Assembly (NCBI GenBank): GCA_000720535.1
Contig: JOAZ01000001.1
Span: 124,001 to 188,000, forward strand
DNA: 64,000 bases
Origin: Streptomyces halstedii
GTDB lineage: Bacteria; Actinomycetota; Actinomycetes; Streptomycetales; Streptomycetaceae
Direction of reading: 5' to 3'
This document shows positions 25,649-35,500 of this stretch, piece after piece (within the stretch, counting starts at the first letter, position 1; each line of letters starts with the position of its first letter). A program made the position numbers and the translations under genes. The notes beneath the pieces are model-generated. The model searched no databases. It was given only the letters and a program-made list of their open reading frames with translations, and was not told where the DNA came from.

Positions 25649-25677
25649 GTGGGTGCCCGTACGGAACGGGCACCCAC
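25649..25677 (-). terminator. Terminator hairpin for the small minus-strand gene
   Basis: Perfect 12-bp stem, arms 25649-25660 and 25666-25677, with a 5-nt loop. It lies 13 bp beyond the stop of the 52-codon gene at 25690, which supports that gene being real. Confidence 0.7.
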
Positions 25678-25689
25678 GAACTGTTGCGC

Positions 25690-25848
25690 TCAGGCGGTAT
25701 CGGAAGACGAGGTGTCCGGCGCCTCGGTGGGCGGGGTCGCCGGGGTGGTGTCCTCGGTCTGGACGGCCCCCCGCCGGCGGCGGCTCGGCGGCCAGTCGGG
25801 GGACTTGCGCAGACGGGCTGCCCGGCGGTTGCGCTGACGACTGTTCAT
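25690..25848 (-). CDS. Small basic protein, unknown function
   Basis: 52 residues: a strongly basic N-terminal half (MNSRQRNRRAARLRKSPDWP) and an acidic, Thr/Pro-rich C-terminal half ending in TSSSDTA. A short protein with separate charge blocks could bind nucleic acid, but this is a guess. A clean hairpin terminator directly follows. The ribosome site is weak (GAGAGGA about 12 nt from the ATG). Confidence 0.45.
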   Translation of the reverse strand: MNSRQRNRRAARLRKSPDWPPSRRRRGAVQTEDTTPATPPTEAPDTSSSDTA

Positions 25849-26093
25849 CGGGTTCGCGGTTCCTCTCTGATGAGTCGATGGATGACTAAGCCGCCGTTTC
25901 GTGCTTCTGCGAGCGGCTGGTGCCATCGTGCCCGGAGGTGAAGCGGGGCCGCAGAGTGAAAACTGAGGGATAACTGAGTCCCCGGGGGGCGTGAAGAAGC
26001 AAGCGCGTGTGAAGCGGCACGGCGCGGCGCACAGATGAAGGAGCGCCGGCGAGGGGCCGGATCACTGACTGCGGCGCGGTGAGGGGGAGGGCG

Positions 26094-28853
26094 ATGGAGG
26101 GGTACGTGCTGGGCCCGGTGCGAGCCGAAGGGGACGGCGGCAGGAGGGTGGTCGAAGGGTCGAAAATGGCGGCCCTGTTCGCGCTCTTGGTGACCTTGCC
26201 AGACTGCCGATGTAAGAGGAAGGACATAGCCGAAGTCCTCTGGGAGGGCGTCGAGGATGTCGGCGATCTGGTTGACCGCGTCGTCGCCGACCTGCGGAAG
26301 CGGCTGGGCCGGGAGTCCGTGCCCCATAGCGGCAAGTCGGGTTACTGCACGCTCCGCGTGCCGGTGGGAGACGTCGACCTGCTCCGTTTTCGCGAAAAGG
26401 TGAAGCATGCTGAGGGACTGACCTGCAAAGCGCAGTTCGAGCTGCTCGGTGCGGCCTTGGAGGAGTGGGACGGCGAGGACGAACCGCTGCACGGACTGTC
26501 CGAGACCGGCTTCCACTTGCGTCGGGCAGAGCTACGGGCCGAGTTGATGGCCGCCGTGTACGCGCGGCTGGACGCAGCCTACAAGTCCAGGGAGGTCAAA
26601 TGGCTGCGCGAGGAGACGGAGAAATGGTTCGAGCGCGCGCCAGAATTGCCCCAGATTTTCCGGTTCTATCTGCTTGCCCACGCAGACCTGCCGGAGTCCC
26701 AACGTGAGCGGCTCATCAAGAAGTGGGAGAAGCGCAACGGAAAAGCGGATGTCGATGTACAGAGCGCCATCGACCAGGTCCGAGGAGAGAGCCGCCGGGC
26801 GGGTGGGGTGCTCCTGCCCCCCGTTCCCGACCAGTTGCCCGGCGGCAGGCGCAAGCCGATCGGGCAGAACGAGCTGATCGGCGACCTCTTCGAGGCCGTG
26901 TGCGAGGAACAGGATGCCGGCAATCTGGCGCTGGTCCTGATCAGCGGCATGGCGGGTGTCGGGAAGACCACGGTGGCCGAGAACCTCGCCGGTCGGCTTC
27001 GGGAGCGCTTTCCCGACGGGGTGCTGCGCGGCGAACTGAACGGATTCGCCGACGGAGACGTGCGGCCCGCCGAACCGGACGAGGTCCTGGACGGCTTTCT
27101 GGCCGCGCTGCCGCCCTACACCACGGTGACCGGAACGGAGAGCAAGAGCAACGCGCTGCGGTCGGCGCTGGCCCACCGATCGGTGCTCATCGTCCTTGAC
27201 GACGCGCTCAGCGTCCAGCAGGTGCTGCCGCTGCTTCCCGGAGACGGTACCTGCGCCGTGATCGTCACCAGTCGTAACGACCTCTTGCGGCTGCAGTCCG
27301 AGAGGAAGGTGCTGTTCCGCAAGATGGAGCCGCTGCGCGAGGCGGACGCGCTGGAGGTGCTCCAGGAGAAAGTGTCGGCCGAGGACCGGGCCAAGCACGC
27401 CATGGCCTTCAGTGAACTTGTCGACCTCTGTGGCCGACTGCCGCTGGCCCTTGTGGTGGTGGCCCGGCTTCTGGAAGGTGGTGCGCGTCCGCTGCACACC
27501 CTCCCTCTCCTGGTGCAAGAGATGAAGGAGGAGCGGAAGCGGGCGATGTTGGACACCCTGGACCTGCCCGAGCACGAACTGTCGGTCCGCGCAGCACTCA
27601 ACTGCTCCGTGCGCGTGCTGAATGAGGAAGCCCGACTGCTGCTGTGGCAGCTCGCCGTCCACCCCGGGCCCAGCGCTTCCTGGGAGGCGGTGATGAATCT
27701 GGGACGGGCAGTGGACGAAGGGACGCGTACCGACCGGGCCCTGGTGGACCTCGTGGCAGCGAACCTCGTGGAACATCACGGCGACCGCTACGGGCTGCAC
27801 GACCTCGTGCGGGCCTTCGCCCTTCGGTACGTGCGGCCGGTGTCGGACGGAGAGAACGCGGAGATCGAGCGGGCGACCGTACGGCAGGTGCTGGAACACC
27901 AGCTGCACAACGTCCGAGCCTGCGACCGGGTGCTCGACCGCGAACGTGCCCTGCCCACCGGCGAGCCCGGAGCGGTCAGGGCCACCGACCCCGCGGACCT
28001 CGCGGAGGCGATGGCGTTCCTGGACGAGGAGTACCCCGCCGTCCAGCGAGGCATTCGCTTAGCGATCAATCGGCGTATCGACCGGTACGTGTGGCTGCTT
28101 CCGATGGCCCTGGTCATCTACCAGTGGCGCCGTCGCCTGCTCGATGATGCGCGGCAGAACCTCCGGTACGCCGCCGAGGCGGCGGAAACCGTCGCCGGAC
28201 CGGTCGATCGCGCCATGGTCTACCGGTCGCTGGCAGGGACCCACTGGCGGCTCGGTGAGTACGACTTGGCTGTGGGCAACCTGCGCAGGGCCGTCCGGCT
28301 CAGCGAGGAGGACCGCAGCACGGAAGGCCGGCTGAGCCTTGCCCGTACGCTGCACCGGCTCGGACTCACCCTGCGCAAGCAGGGCGACCGGACGGGAGCG
28401 GAAGAAGCGCTCGGCCGCGCACTGGAGTTGTGCCGGGAGGTGTCCGACCGGGTCGGAGAGGCGGCTGTTCTGAACGTCCTCGGCGCGATCGACCTCGACC
28501 GGGGCGAGCACGAGCAGGCGCTCCGCCGGTGCGCCGACGCCCTGGGCGTAGTGGAGCGCACGACGGAGCGCAGCGGCCTGGCCGATGTGCTGTTCACCCT
28601 GGCCAAGGTGCACCTGGCCCGTTCCGAACGGGACGAGGCCATCACCCTGTACCGGAAGGCCTCCGACGTCTACCGCGAACAGGAGAACTGGCCCAACGAG
28701 GACAAGGTACGGATGCTCTTCGCTGATGTCCTGGTGTCCGCTGGCGACACCGACTCGGCGGTGCGGGAGCTGGAGAGAGTCATCGTGCTGCGTGAGCTGA
28801 TGGACGGTGAGGGGGTGCGGGAGGTCCGAGAGCGGCTGGAGGGGCTGAGGTGA
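26094..28853 (+). CDS. STAND NTPase, SARP/BTAD-NB-ARC-TPR architecture
   Basis: Protein of 919 residues built like AfsR-type regulators. A winged-helix and BTAD-like N-terminal part (about 1-230) is followed by an NB-ARC NTPase with P-loop GMAGVGKTT (285-293), LIVLDDALSVQQVLPLLPG, the sensor TSRNDL and the winged-helix HDLVRAFA, then TPR repeats from about 680 to the end. Such proteins use ligand-triggered oligomerisation; in defence islands they act as infection sensors. A TTA codon (28059-28061, Leu656) should make translation depend on the bldA tRNA. ATG 26094 is preceded by GGGGGAGGGCG. Confidence 0.85.
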   Translation: MEGYVLGPVRAEGDGGRRVVEGSKMAALFALLVTLPDCRCKRKDIAEVLWEGVEDVGDLVDRVVADLRKRLGRESVPHSGKSGYCTLRVPVGDVDLLRFREKVKHAEGLTCKAQFELLGAALEEWDGEDEPLHGLSETGFHLRRAELRAELMAAVYARLDAAYKSREVKWLREETEKWFERAPELPQIFRFYLLAHADLPESQRERLIKKWEKRNGKADVDVQSAIDQVRGESRRAGGVLLPPVPDQLPGGRRKPIGQNELIGDLFEAVCEEQDAGNLALVLISGMAGVGKTTVAENLAGRLRERFPDGVLRGELNGFADGDVRPAEPDEVLDGFLAALPPYTTVTGTESKSNALRSALAHRSVLIVLDDALSVQQVLPLLPGDGTCAVIVTSRNDLLRLQSERKVLFRKMEPLREADALEVLQEKVSAEDRAKHAMAFSELVDLCGRLPLALVVVARLLEGGARPLHTLPLLVQEMKEERKRAMLDTLDLPEHELSVRAALNCSVRVLNEEARLLLWQLAVHPGPSASWEAVMNLGRAVDEGTRTDRALVDLVAANLVEHHGDRYGLHDLVRAFALRYVRPVSDGENAEIERATVRQVLEHQLHNVRACDRVLDRERALPTGEPGAVRATDPADLAEAMAFLDEEYPAVQRGIRLAINRRIDRYVWLLPMALVIYQWRRRLLDDARQNLRYAAEAAETVAGPVDRAMVYRSLAGTHWRLGEYDLAVGNLRRAVRLSEEDRSTEGRLSLARTLHRLGLTLRKQGDRTGAEEALGRALELCREVSDRVGEAAVLNVLGAIDLDRGEHEQALRRCADALGVVERTTERSGLADVLFTLAKVHLARSERDEAITLYRKASDVYREQENWPNEDKVRMLFADVLVSAGDTDSAVRELERVIVLRELMDGEGVREVRERLEGLR

Positions 28854-28883
28854 CCCGCCCGGTCGGCGGCCGTCAGCTCACCG

Positions 28884-29792
28884 TCAAAGCCGGGGCGGAT
28901 GCGTGCGATAGTACTCGGTCGGGTCCGGGCGCAGGGGCTTCGATGGCCGTTGCGAGCCGAGCTGGGGTAGGTAGCAGCGGAGCCGATCGAACACTTCACG
29001 GACATCCGAGGGGCGCTCCGCCGCCTTCCACCGGACCATCCACAGCGCCAGGGAGGCGAACTCCGGGGGCAGTTTGGCGAGCCGGTCGGCCGGCAGCACT
29101 GGGGTGCCCTCTTCCGCCCGCTCGTCCTGTCCGCCGTAGGGCAGGCGCATCACGGTCATCTCCAGCAGGATGCAGCCGAGTGCGAAGATGTCCGCTTGCC
29201 GCGTCAGACCTGACGGGCACGCGTCGGACTGCTCGGGGGAGGCCCAGCCGCGCGTGCCGCGTGCGCATTCCGTCTCTTGATCCACCACGACCGCGTGGCC
29301 CATGTCAATGAGCCGGAGACGGCCGTCCGGCTGCACGATGACGTTCTCGGGCTTGAGATCGCAGTGCACCAGATTCCGGTCGTGGACTTCTGTCAGAATT
29401 TCGCACAGTTGGCCGATGACGGCCGCAACGGTCCCAGGATCCTTAACGGGCAGGGCCGCCGACAGGACTTTCTGCAGTTGGTGCCCTTCGACAAATTCCA
29501 TGACCAGGCACCGGCGTCGCCGGTGTGTCCCCGTGGCGATGACTTCGGGAATCGCCTGGATTCCCGTCAGCATCATCATGCGTGATCCCTCTTTGAGGAG
29601 TTCATCGCCGGCCCAGTGGAAATCGCTCTCGGGTCCGAGGTCCCGGGCCTTCTGAAGCTTCAACGCCACCTTCTGCCCGCTGTTGCGGTCACGCCCGAGG
29701 AAAAGGTCGCCTTGGCCGCCGTCGCCGACCATGTCCAGCACTTCGTAGCGCCTCTCCACATCGCCGACCTCCTCGATCTCCCTCACGGCCAT
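28884..29792 (-). CDS. Serine/threonine protein kinase, soluble
   Basis: Eukaryotic-like kinase of 302 residues. Glycine-rich loop GDGGQGDLFLG, Lys45 in ALKLQK, catalytic loop HCDLKPENV (Asp145), metal-binding DMG (163-165, in place of DFG) and the substrate-site RGTRGWASPEQ are present. No transmembrane helix or PASTA sensor follows; the C-terminus is basic. It converges with the STAND gene (30 bp apart) and diverges from the nuclease gene (33 bp apart), so it shares a promoter region with the pPIWI-RE operon. The ATG has GGAGG upstream. A defence role is inferred from position only. Confidence 0.88.
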   Translation of the reverse strand: MAVREIEEVGDVERRYEVLDMVGDGGQGDLFLGRDRNSGQKVALKLQKARDLGPESDFHWAGDELLKEGSRMMMLTGIQAIPEVIATGTHRRRRCLVMEFVEGHQLQKVLSAALPVKDPGTVAAVIGQLCEILTEVHDRNLVHCDLKPENVIVQPDGRLRLIDMGHAVVVDQETECARGTRGWASPEQSDACPSGLTRQADIFALGCILLEMTVMRLPYGGQDERAEEGTPVLPADRLAKLPPEFASLALWMVRWKAAERPSDVREVFDRLRCYLPQLGSQRPSKPLRPDPTEYYRTHPPRL

Positions 29793-29825
29793 CCACCTTT
29801 CCTCCGCACGGAAATGGAGCATGAA

Positions 29826-31388
29826 ATGTCGCAGCCATGGCTGCCCCCCGACGGGGTGACCCGCACGTCCGACGTCATCACGGTATCCGCCGGAATGTTC
29901 AAGGGGGGAGAGTTCCGATGCCCCGCCGCTGACGCTCTCAAGACCCGCGGTTACCACACCACCGCCCCCGTACCGCGCCGCCGTGAGCGGTTGGAGCACT
30001 TCGCCCTGGGCCCCTTCATGGCTGCCTGCGACATCCGTTCGGGGCCTGCCGGCCACCGGCCCCGGACACGTACCGGGCCCTTGCACGACGGTCTGCGGAC
30101 CTGGTCGGAGCATGGCGTGACGTTGTACGAGGCGGCCTTCCCCCTCGACCCGGAACGCCCCCTGCACGAGGTGCCCGAGCCGTGGACGTACCGCTACCGT
30201 CCGTCCGGTCCCGACCCGCGCGACGCCCAGGAGTACCGCCTCACCGTGTGGGGCCGCTGCCTGGCTTCCCCCGACGGTGCCTACCGCGAGCTTCGTCTGC
30301 CCGTGCACCGCCTGCGGGACCTGCCGCCCGACGGGTTCACCGCGGCCGTCGCCCTGGTGCTGGCCGAGGGCGCCCCCGGACCACCGCCGGAGCACGTACG
30401 GATCGTAGAGTTCGCGCTCTTCGACGGCCGTACGCGTGAACTCTTCGCGGGAAGCCGGGAAGAGGCGCGCGCCCGGTACCGCGAACACGGCCCCGCTGCT
30501 CTGGCTGGCGTACTGGACGGACGAAAATACCGCCCAGGGTCGGCCTGTGCCGGATGCCCCTACCTGTCGGTGTGCCCGGCCCTGCGCACAGCGCCCGGAC
30601 TGCTGGGCATCGAGGCGCACGACCGGCCCCGCCGCACCTGGTCGGTCACCAACGGGCGGGCCTACCGAGCCTGCCCGGCGCGTGACCATATGCGCCGGCT
30701 GCACCTGCCCACGGCGGATTCCGTCGAACGCGAGGTGACGGCCGAGCGCGGCCGGGCGCTGCACGCCTACCTCGCCGAACGGCACGCCCACGGATCGCCT
30801 CGGCCCTGCACTGTCGAGGTCCCCGAGGAGTGGGTACCGGAGGGATTCGACCTGCCCGCACACGAACGCGCACTCGGCACCCTGATGTTGCGGCGGCACG
30901 CCGCGGTCTGTCCGCTGCGGTACGTCGGGGACGGTGCGGATGTGCGGACCGAGCCCCGGGTGGTGCGGCACGACACAGCAGCCGACGTGGTGGTCCTGGC
31001 CGCGCCCGACCTGCTCTACCGGGATGCCGGGTCATGGGTGTGGCGCGAGACCAAGACCTCCGTCACCGATCGGCGGTTCGACCGCCCCCTGCTGGAGCGC
31101 TATCCGCAGTTGGCCCTGGCCGTCGTGCTGATCGCCCGCGGTGACCTGGGCGGTGATCCGTTCCGCGCGCGGGTCGAGCTGGAGGTGCTGCGCCCCGACG
31201 GCGCCGACCTGGAGATCATCGATCCCTTCGCCCCGGCCAATCGGGTCACCGCGGAGAAGGTACTGCGGGCGATGGTGGCCGACTGGCACCGGGACGACCA
31301 GTACGCGGCCCGGCCCGGACGCTCCTGCGAGCGATGCGAAGTGGCCCGCTGGTGCACGGCGTCGTCCGTCAGCGAGGCCGCGGCATGA
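29826..31388 (+). CDS. PD-(D/E)XK nuclease with cysteine cluster (Cas4/RecB-like)
   Basis: Predicted nuclease of 520 residues, first gene of the pPIWI-RE operon. The core reads PDLLYRDAGSWVWRETKTS, giving Asp395, Glu408 and Lys410 in the D-x12-ExK spacing of RecB-family exonucleases, with RYPQLALAVVLI after it. Cysteines in SACAGCPYLSVCPAL, RACPARD and the C-terminal CERCEVARWC would ligate an Fe-S cluster, as in Cas4 and AddB. The N-terminal half is unassigned. ATG 29826 has TGGAGC upstream; ATG 29814 is an alternative. The stop overlaps the next ATG. Confidence 0.8.
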   Translation: MSQPWLPPDGVTRTSDVITVSAGMFKGGEFRCPAADALKTRGYHTTAPVPRRRERLEHFALGPFMAACDIRSGPAGHRPRTRTGPLHDGLRTWSEHGVTLYEAAFPLDPERPLHEVPEPWTYRYRPSGPDPRDAQEYRLTVWGRCLASPDGAYRELRLPVHRLRDLPPDGFTAAVALVLAEGAPGPPPEHVRIVEFALFDGRTRELFAGSREEARARYREHGPAALAGVLDGRKYRPGSACAGCPYLSVCPALRTAPGLLGIEAHDRPRRTWSVTNGRAYRACPARDHMRRLHLPTADSVEREVTAERGRALHAYLAERHAHGSPRPCTVEVPEEWVPEGFDLPAHERALGTLMLRRHAAVCPLRYVGDGADVRTEPRVVRHDTAADVVVLAAPDLLYRDAGSWVWRETKTSVTDRRFDRPLLERYPQLALAVVLIARGDLGGDPFRARVELEVLRPDGADLEIIDPFAPANRVTAEKVLRAMVADWHRDDQYAARPGRSCERCEVARWCTASSVSEAAA

Positions 31389-32524
31389 GGGCGGGGTCGG
31401 CCGACGGGGCCGATCGGCCGAACGCCAGCGAGGCGCCCGAGGGCGTGGGCAGCGACATCTTCGGCGAACTCGCCCGCATGGTGGCGGCTCTCTCCGAGGT
31501 CCAAGGGCTCCGCTCCTTTACCCTGCCCTATCCCGGCCTCGCCCAGCGGGCGCTGGATCACACGGTGATGCGCTGCCTCAATGCGGGGGAGGCGCCGCCG
31601 AGGAGTCTTCCGGAACTGTGGGAGTGGTGCCGGACCAGGCCGTCCGACGACCCACTCTTCGCGGTCCCCTCCTCCCTGGTGTCGCCGGGCACCACGCTGG
31701 TGCACCGGGTCGGCCGGATGCCGACCCGGTCGTGTCTCGAGGTGGCCTCGCACGGACCGGACGGAGGCGTGGCGGCCCACGCCCGCGCGCTCCTCGGGGA
31801 CCTGCACGCGCGGAGTGGAACGGAGGAGCGCTACCGTCAGTGCAGGGCGTTCCTGGCGCGTCACCCGGTCGTCCACCAGCAGGACCGCTTCGCGCCGGGT
31901 TGGAACAGGGCGGTCTGGAGCCGGGTCAAGAACCTCTACGGTCCGTTGCCCGAGTTCCTGCTCGTCGACGGAGACTTCCTGTACTGCCCCTCGTGCAGGC
32001 TCCCCGCGCTGCCCCGGGACGGTGCCGTACCCGGACCGTCCGGCACCGGCGCGGAAGTCTGGTGCGAGGGGGAGGACTGCCCGCGCGACGCCCCTCCGCA
32101 GCTCATCCGTGAGCCGGACCAGGCTTGGATCCTGCAGCGCTCGCTGCGGTGGTACCTCGTACTGCCGCACCGCACCGACGAAGCCGCCCGGGAGACACTG
32201 GAGCGCGCCGGAGTCGCGTACGAGACCCTGCCCGGCCTTCTGCCCTCCTACCGGCTCAGGGATACCGGCCCCCGCATCGTGGACATCCAGGCGTACGACC
32301 GCCTGCAGCCGGCGCTCCTCGCAGCCCATCTCACCGACAACACACCCCTCGCGGACCGCACCCTCGTCGTGGTCCCCGACGCGCTCGCCGGACGGGACGG
32401 CTACCGGCAGGCCTTCACCGACGCCCTTCCCGCGCTCCTGCGGGACCGGCTGGTGCTCACCACCCCCATGGACCTTGTGCCCGACCTGGGACAGGCCCGG
32501 CGAGAGGAGAAGGACGATGCGTAG
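31385..32524 (+). CDS. pPIWI-RE-associated REase-like protein, probably lacking catalytic Lys
   Basis: Protein of 379 residues in the operon slot of the pPIWI-RE restriction-endonuclease partner. A zinc-ribbon-like region has CPSC and CEGEDC (about 200-240). The C-terminal part (about 245-370) follows the partner's layout as I remember it: a helical WILQRSLRWYLV, then IVDIQAYDRLQPALLAAH, TLVVVPDALAGRDGY and LVLTTP. The motif expected to read VDVK reads VDIQ, so the catalytic Lys seems replaced by Gln. The family assignment rests on pattern memory and position. It overlaps the nuclease by ATGA and the helicase by 8 bp. Confidence 0.62.
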   Translation: MRAGSADGADRPNASEAPEGVGSDIFGELARMVAALSEVQGLRSFTLPYPGLAQRALDHTVMRCLNAGEAPPRSLPELWEWCRTRPSDDPLFAVPSSLVSPGTTLVHRVGRMPTRSCLEVASHGPDGGVAAHARALLGDLHARSGTEERYRQCRAFLARHPVVHQQDRFAPGWNRAVWSRVKNLYGPLPEFLLVDGDFLYCPSCRLPALPRDGAVPGPSGTGAEVWCEGEDCPRDAPPQLIREPDQAWILQRSLRWYLVLPHRTDEAARETLERAGVAYETLPGLLPSYRLRDTGPRIVDIQAYDRLQPALLAAHLTDNTPLADRTLVVVPDALAGRDGYRQAFTDALPALLRDRLVLTTPMDLVPDLGQARREEKDDA

Positions 32525-35500
32525 CATCACTCCGCCTTTGACCGACGTGTTCAACGCGCTCAAAGCCTTTCTGGGGTCCTCCGTGCCCCAGCCCGCGCTG
32601 GAAGCCCTCTGCCAGGTCGAACTCGGCCTGTACCTCCAGCAGAAGATGATGCCGGGCAGCCCCGCGGGCAGCGCCTGGGTGCTGTTCAGCGGGTACGGGT
32701 TCGCCGAGGCGCACCGGGCACCGCTGCCATCCGATGCGGCGAAGACCCTGCGTATCGCCAGGTACTCGCTGTGGACGCTGCGCCGGAGCCGTACCTGGCT
32801 CGAGGCGCTGGACACCTACCAGAGGTTCGACCCCAGGGTGCGCGCCTACGACGTACCGGACGCCGAGACACCCGCTGCCCGCCGCGACCTCTCCGTCGGC
32901 GGCGACCGCTTCTCCGTCTACGAACAACTGCTGCGTGCCGCACCGCCGCTGGCGGGCAGGCGCCTCCCGGTCGCGGGTCATGGCCCGCACGCCTTCCCCG
33001 TCAGTCGCACCATGGCCGTCGTCGACCTGCCGCCGGTCCCCGCCATCCCCCTCGTCGCCCACGACATGGACCTGGAACCGGTCGGCGGCGGCGAGCCCTT
33101 GAGCTTCACCAAGGAGAACCTGGAGCGCACGGCGGCGGAGATGGACGCCCAGCACGCTCGCTCCGGCAAGGGCCGGGCACCACGGTGGCTGGAGCGGCTA
33201 CGGTCGTTCGACCTGTCCACCAAGGAGAACGGAACCTTCCACAAGGCGAGGAAGGACGAGGACTTCGCCTTCACGGTCGACGGCATCCAGCACCTGCTCG
33301 GCATCGTCGGCGCCGGCAAGAGCACACTGCGTGACATCATCGCCGTCCATCTCGCCAAGCTGGGCAAACGCACCACCATCGTCGTCACCGATGTCGCGGA
33401 GGTGCTGAAGCTCGTCAGGCTCTACGACCTCTACACCGACGGTGCCGCCGCACCCGTGCTCGGCTCCTCGGGCCGTGAGCGGCACGCCCAGCGGTTGCAC
33501 CGTCGGCTGGCGGGCCGGGGCGAGCACCGACTGCTCGCCCACGACGACCCCGCCTTCGCCTACCTCGGCACGTCCTGCCTGCTCAACGTCAGACGGCAGG
33601 GCGCCACGTCGACGACCGAACCACTCGCCTACGGTGAGGCACCCTGCTCCCGGCTCCGACCCCCCTCGGCCCTGCGGCGTGCCCCGAGCGACGGACGGCA
33701 CTCCGCGTGGCAGAAGAGGGTGGCGAGCTGCCCGTACTGGTCCGCCTGTCCCCGTCACCACGGAGCTCGGACCCTGGTCGGCGCCCTGATCTGGGTGGCC
33801 ACGCCGGCCGGGCTGATCGACTCCTCGCCGCCCCGCCCTCAGAACGGCGAGCGCATCCGCTTCCTCGAACTCGCCTGCCGCCGTAGTGACCTCGTGATCA
33901 TCGACGAGGCCGACCGTGTCCAGATGCAGCTCGACCGGACTTTCGCACCCGCCGTGGTCCTCGCCAGCGACGAGGACAAGGGCCTCATCGACCAGCTGAG
34001 CCGGCACAAGATCCGGGAACTCGCGGCCAGCGGACGCACCCAGCTCTCCGAACGGGACGTCGAGACCTTCGCCGCAGCCCTCAACACCGCGGGCGCGGCC
34101 ACCGACCGGCTGTACGCGATGCTCGTCGCCGGGTACGAGCTGCGCAAGTGGGTGCGGACGGGCTACTTCAGCGCCTGGACGCTCCAGCTGGGGCTCCTCG
34201 ACGAACGCTACGAACTCCCCGACGACAGCGGTCCGGACCACCCTCATCACGCCCCCCGCGAGGCTCTCGGGAAACTGCTCGACGCGTTCCGGGACAACCC
34301 CTTCGGTGATCGTCACCGCAGGACGGAGGAGGACTTCAGCCAGCTGACCGCCCTCCTCAACGAACTGCTCCACACCGGAAACCCGGAGAACACCCGGCGC
34401 CGCCTCACCGAGGTCATGGACGAGGCCTTCGCCATCGGCCCGATGTACATGGCTGCCCGGCAGCGGAAGTACCAAGAGGCGTACGACGAGTGGCGGCGCG
34501 AGGAGGAGGAACAGGAGAAGAAGCGCGGACGCCGCAGGAAGCCCAAGCCTCCGCCCGAGACTCCCGAGGAATGGCGGAAGCAACTCGCGGAGCGCTTCGA
34601 GTTCACACTGTTGCTCAGCGCCCTGGAACCACGGCTCGCCATGATCAACGCCATGTGGCCCCGCGTCGAGGCCGCCCTCAGCCTGGGTTTCAACACGATG
34701 TACCGCCGACCGCTCGACTACGGCCCGATGGTGCCCGAGGCCCCGATGGGCAATGTTCTCGGCTTCCAGTTTCGGGTCCCGGGTGAGGACAAGGGCGGAG
34801 TCCGCAGTGGCGAACTGACCTTCTTCCGGTGCAGCGGCGTCGGACGTGAGCTGCTGCGCGCCATCCCCGATCTCACCTCCGTCGACGGCAGGCCCGGCGC
34901 CCACTTGCTGCTCATGTCAGGCAGCAGCTGGGCGGGCGCGTCCAGCCGCTACCACGTCTGCGTCCCGGTCGGTGTGGTCATCGAACCGCCTGCCGAGGTG
35001 ACCGAACGCATTGCCAACGAGAGCTCCATGCGCTTCGAGTTCATCGACGACGGCGACGAGAAACTGCGCATGTCGGGAACCCGTCCGGACGACCGCCCGG
35101 AGAAGTTGCGCCGCATCGCGTGCCATCTAGGTGAGGGCGGAGACGAGTACGAGGTCACTGAAGGTGGTCCGCTCCAGCAGGAGTTGCTCTCTCTTCCTCC
35201 AGGGCGCGACCAGATCCTTCTGCTGGTCGGCAGCTATGCCGAGGCACGTATGGTGGCCGACACACTGCACAACCTCAACGTCCGCTGGCGCAACAAGGTG
35301 CTGTGCCTGGTGTCGGACGACGAGGAGATCACCGCGGAGGACGAGGCACCGTCCGCCTACCACGCCCGATCACTGCGCCGGGGCGACGTCGAGCACCTGA
35401 AGGACCTCGAGGCGGACATCCTGGTGGCGCCCCTGCTCGCGCTGGAACGTGGCCACAACATCCTCAACGAGGACGACGAGGCGGCCATCGGCACGGTCTA

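Larger units (their letters stand above)
25386..26093. other. Intergenic region upstream of the STAND gene
   Basis: 708 bp that contain the probable 52-codon minus-strand gene and its hairpin (listed separately). The rest (25386-25640 and 25850-26090) shows no gene; it must hold promoters for the 255-residue gene on the minus strand and the STAND gene on the plus strand. Confidence 0.5.
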
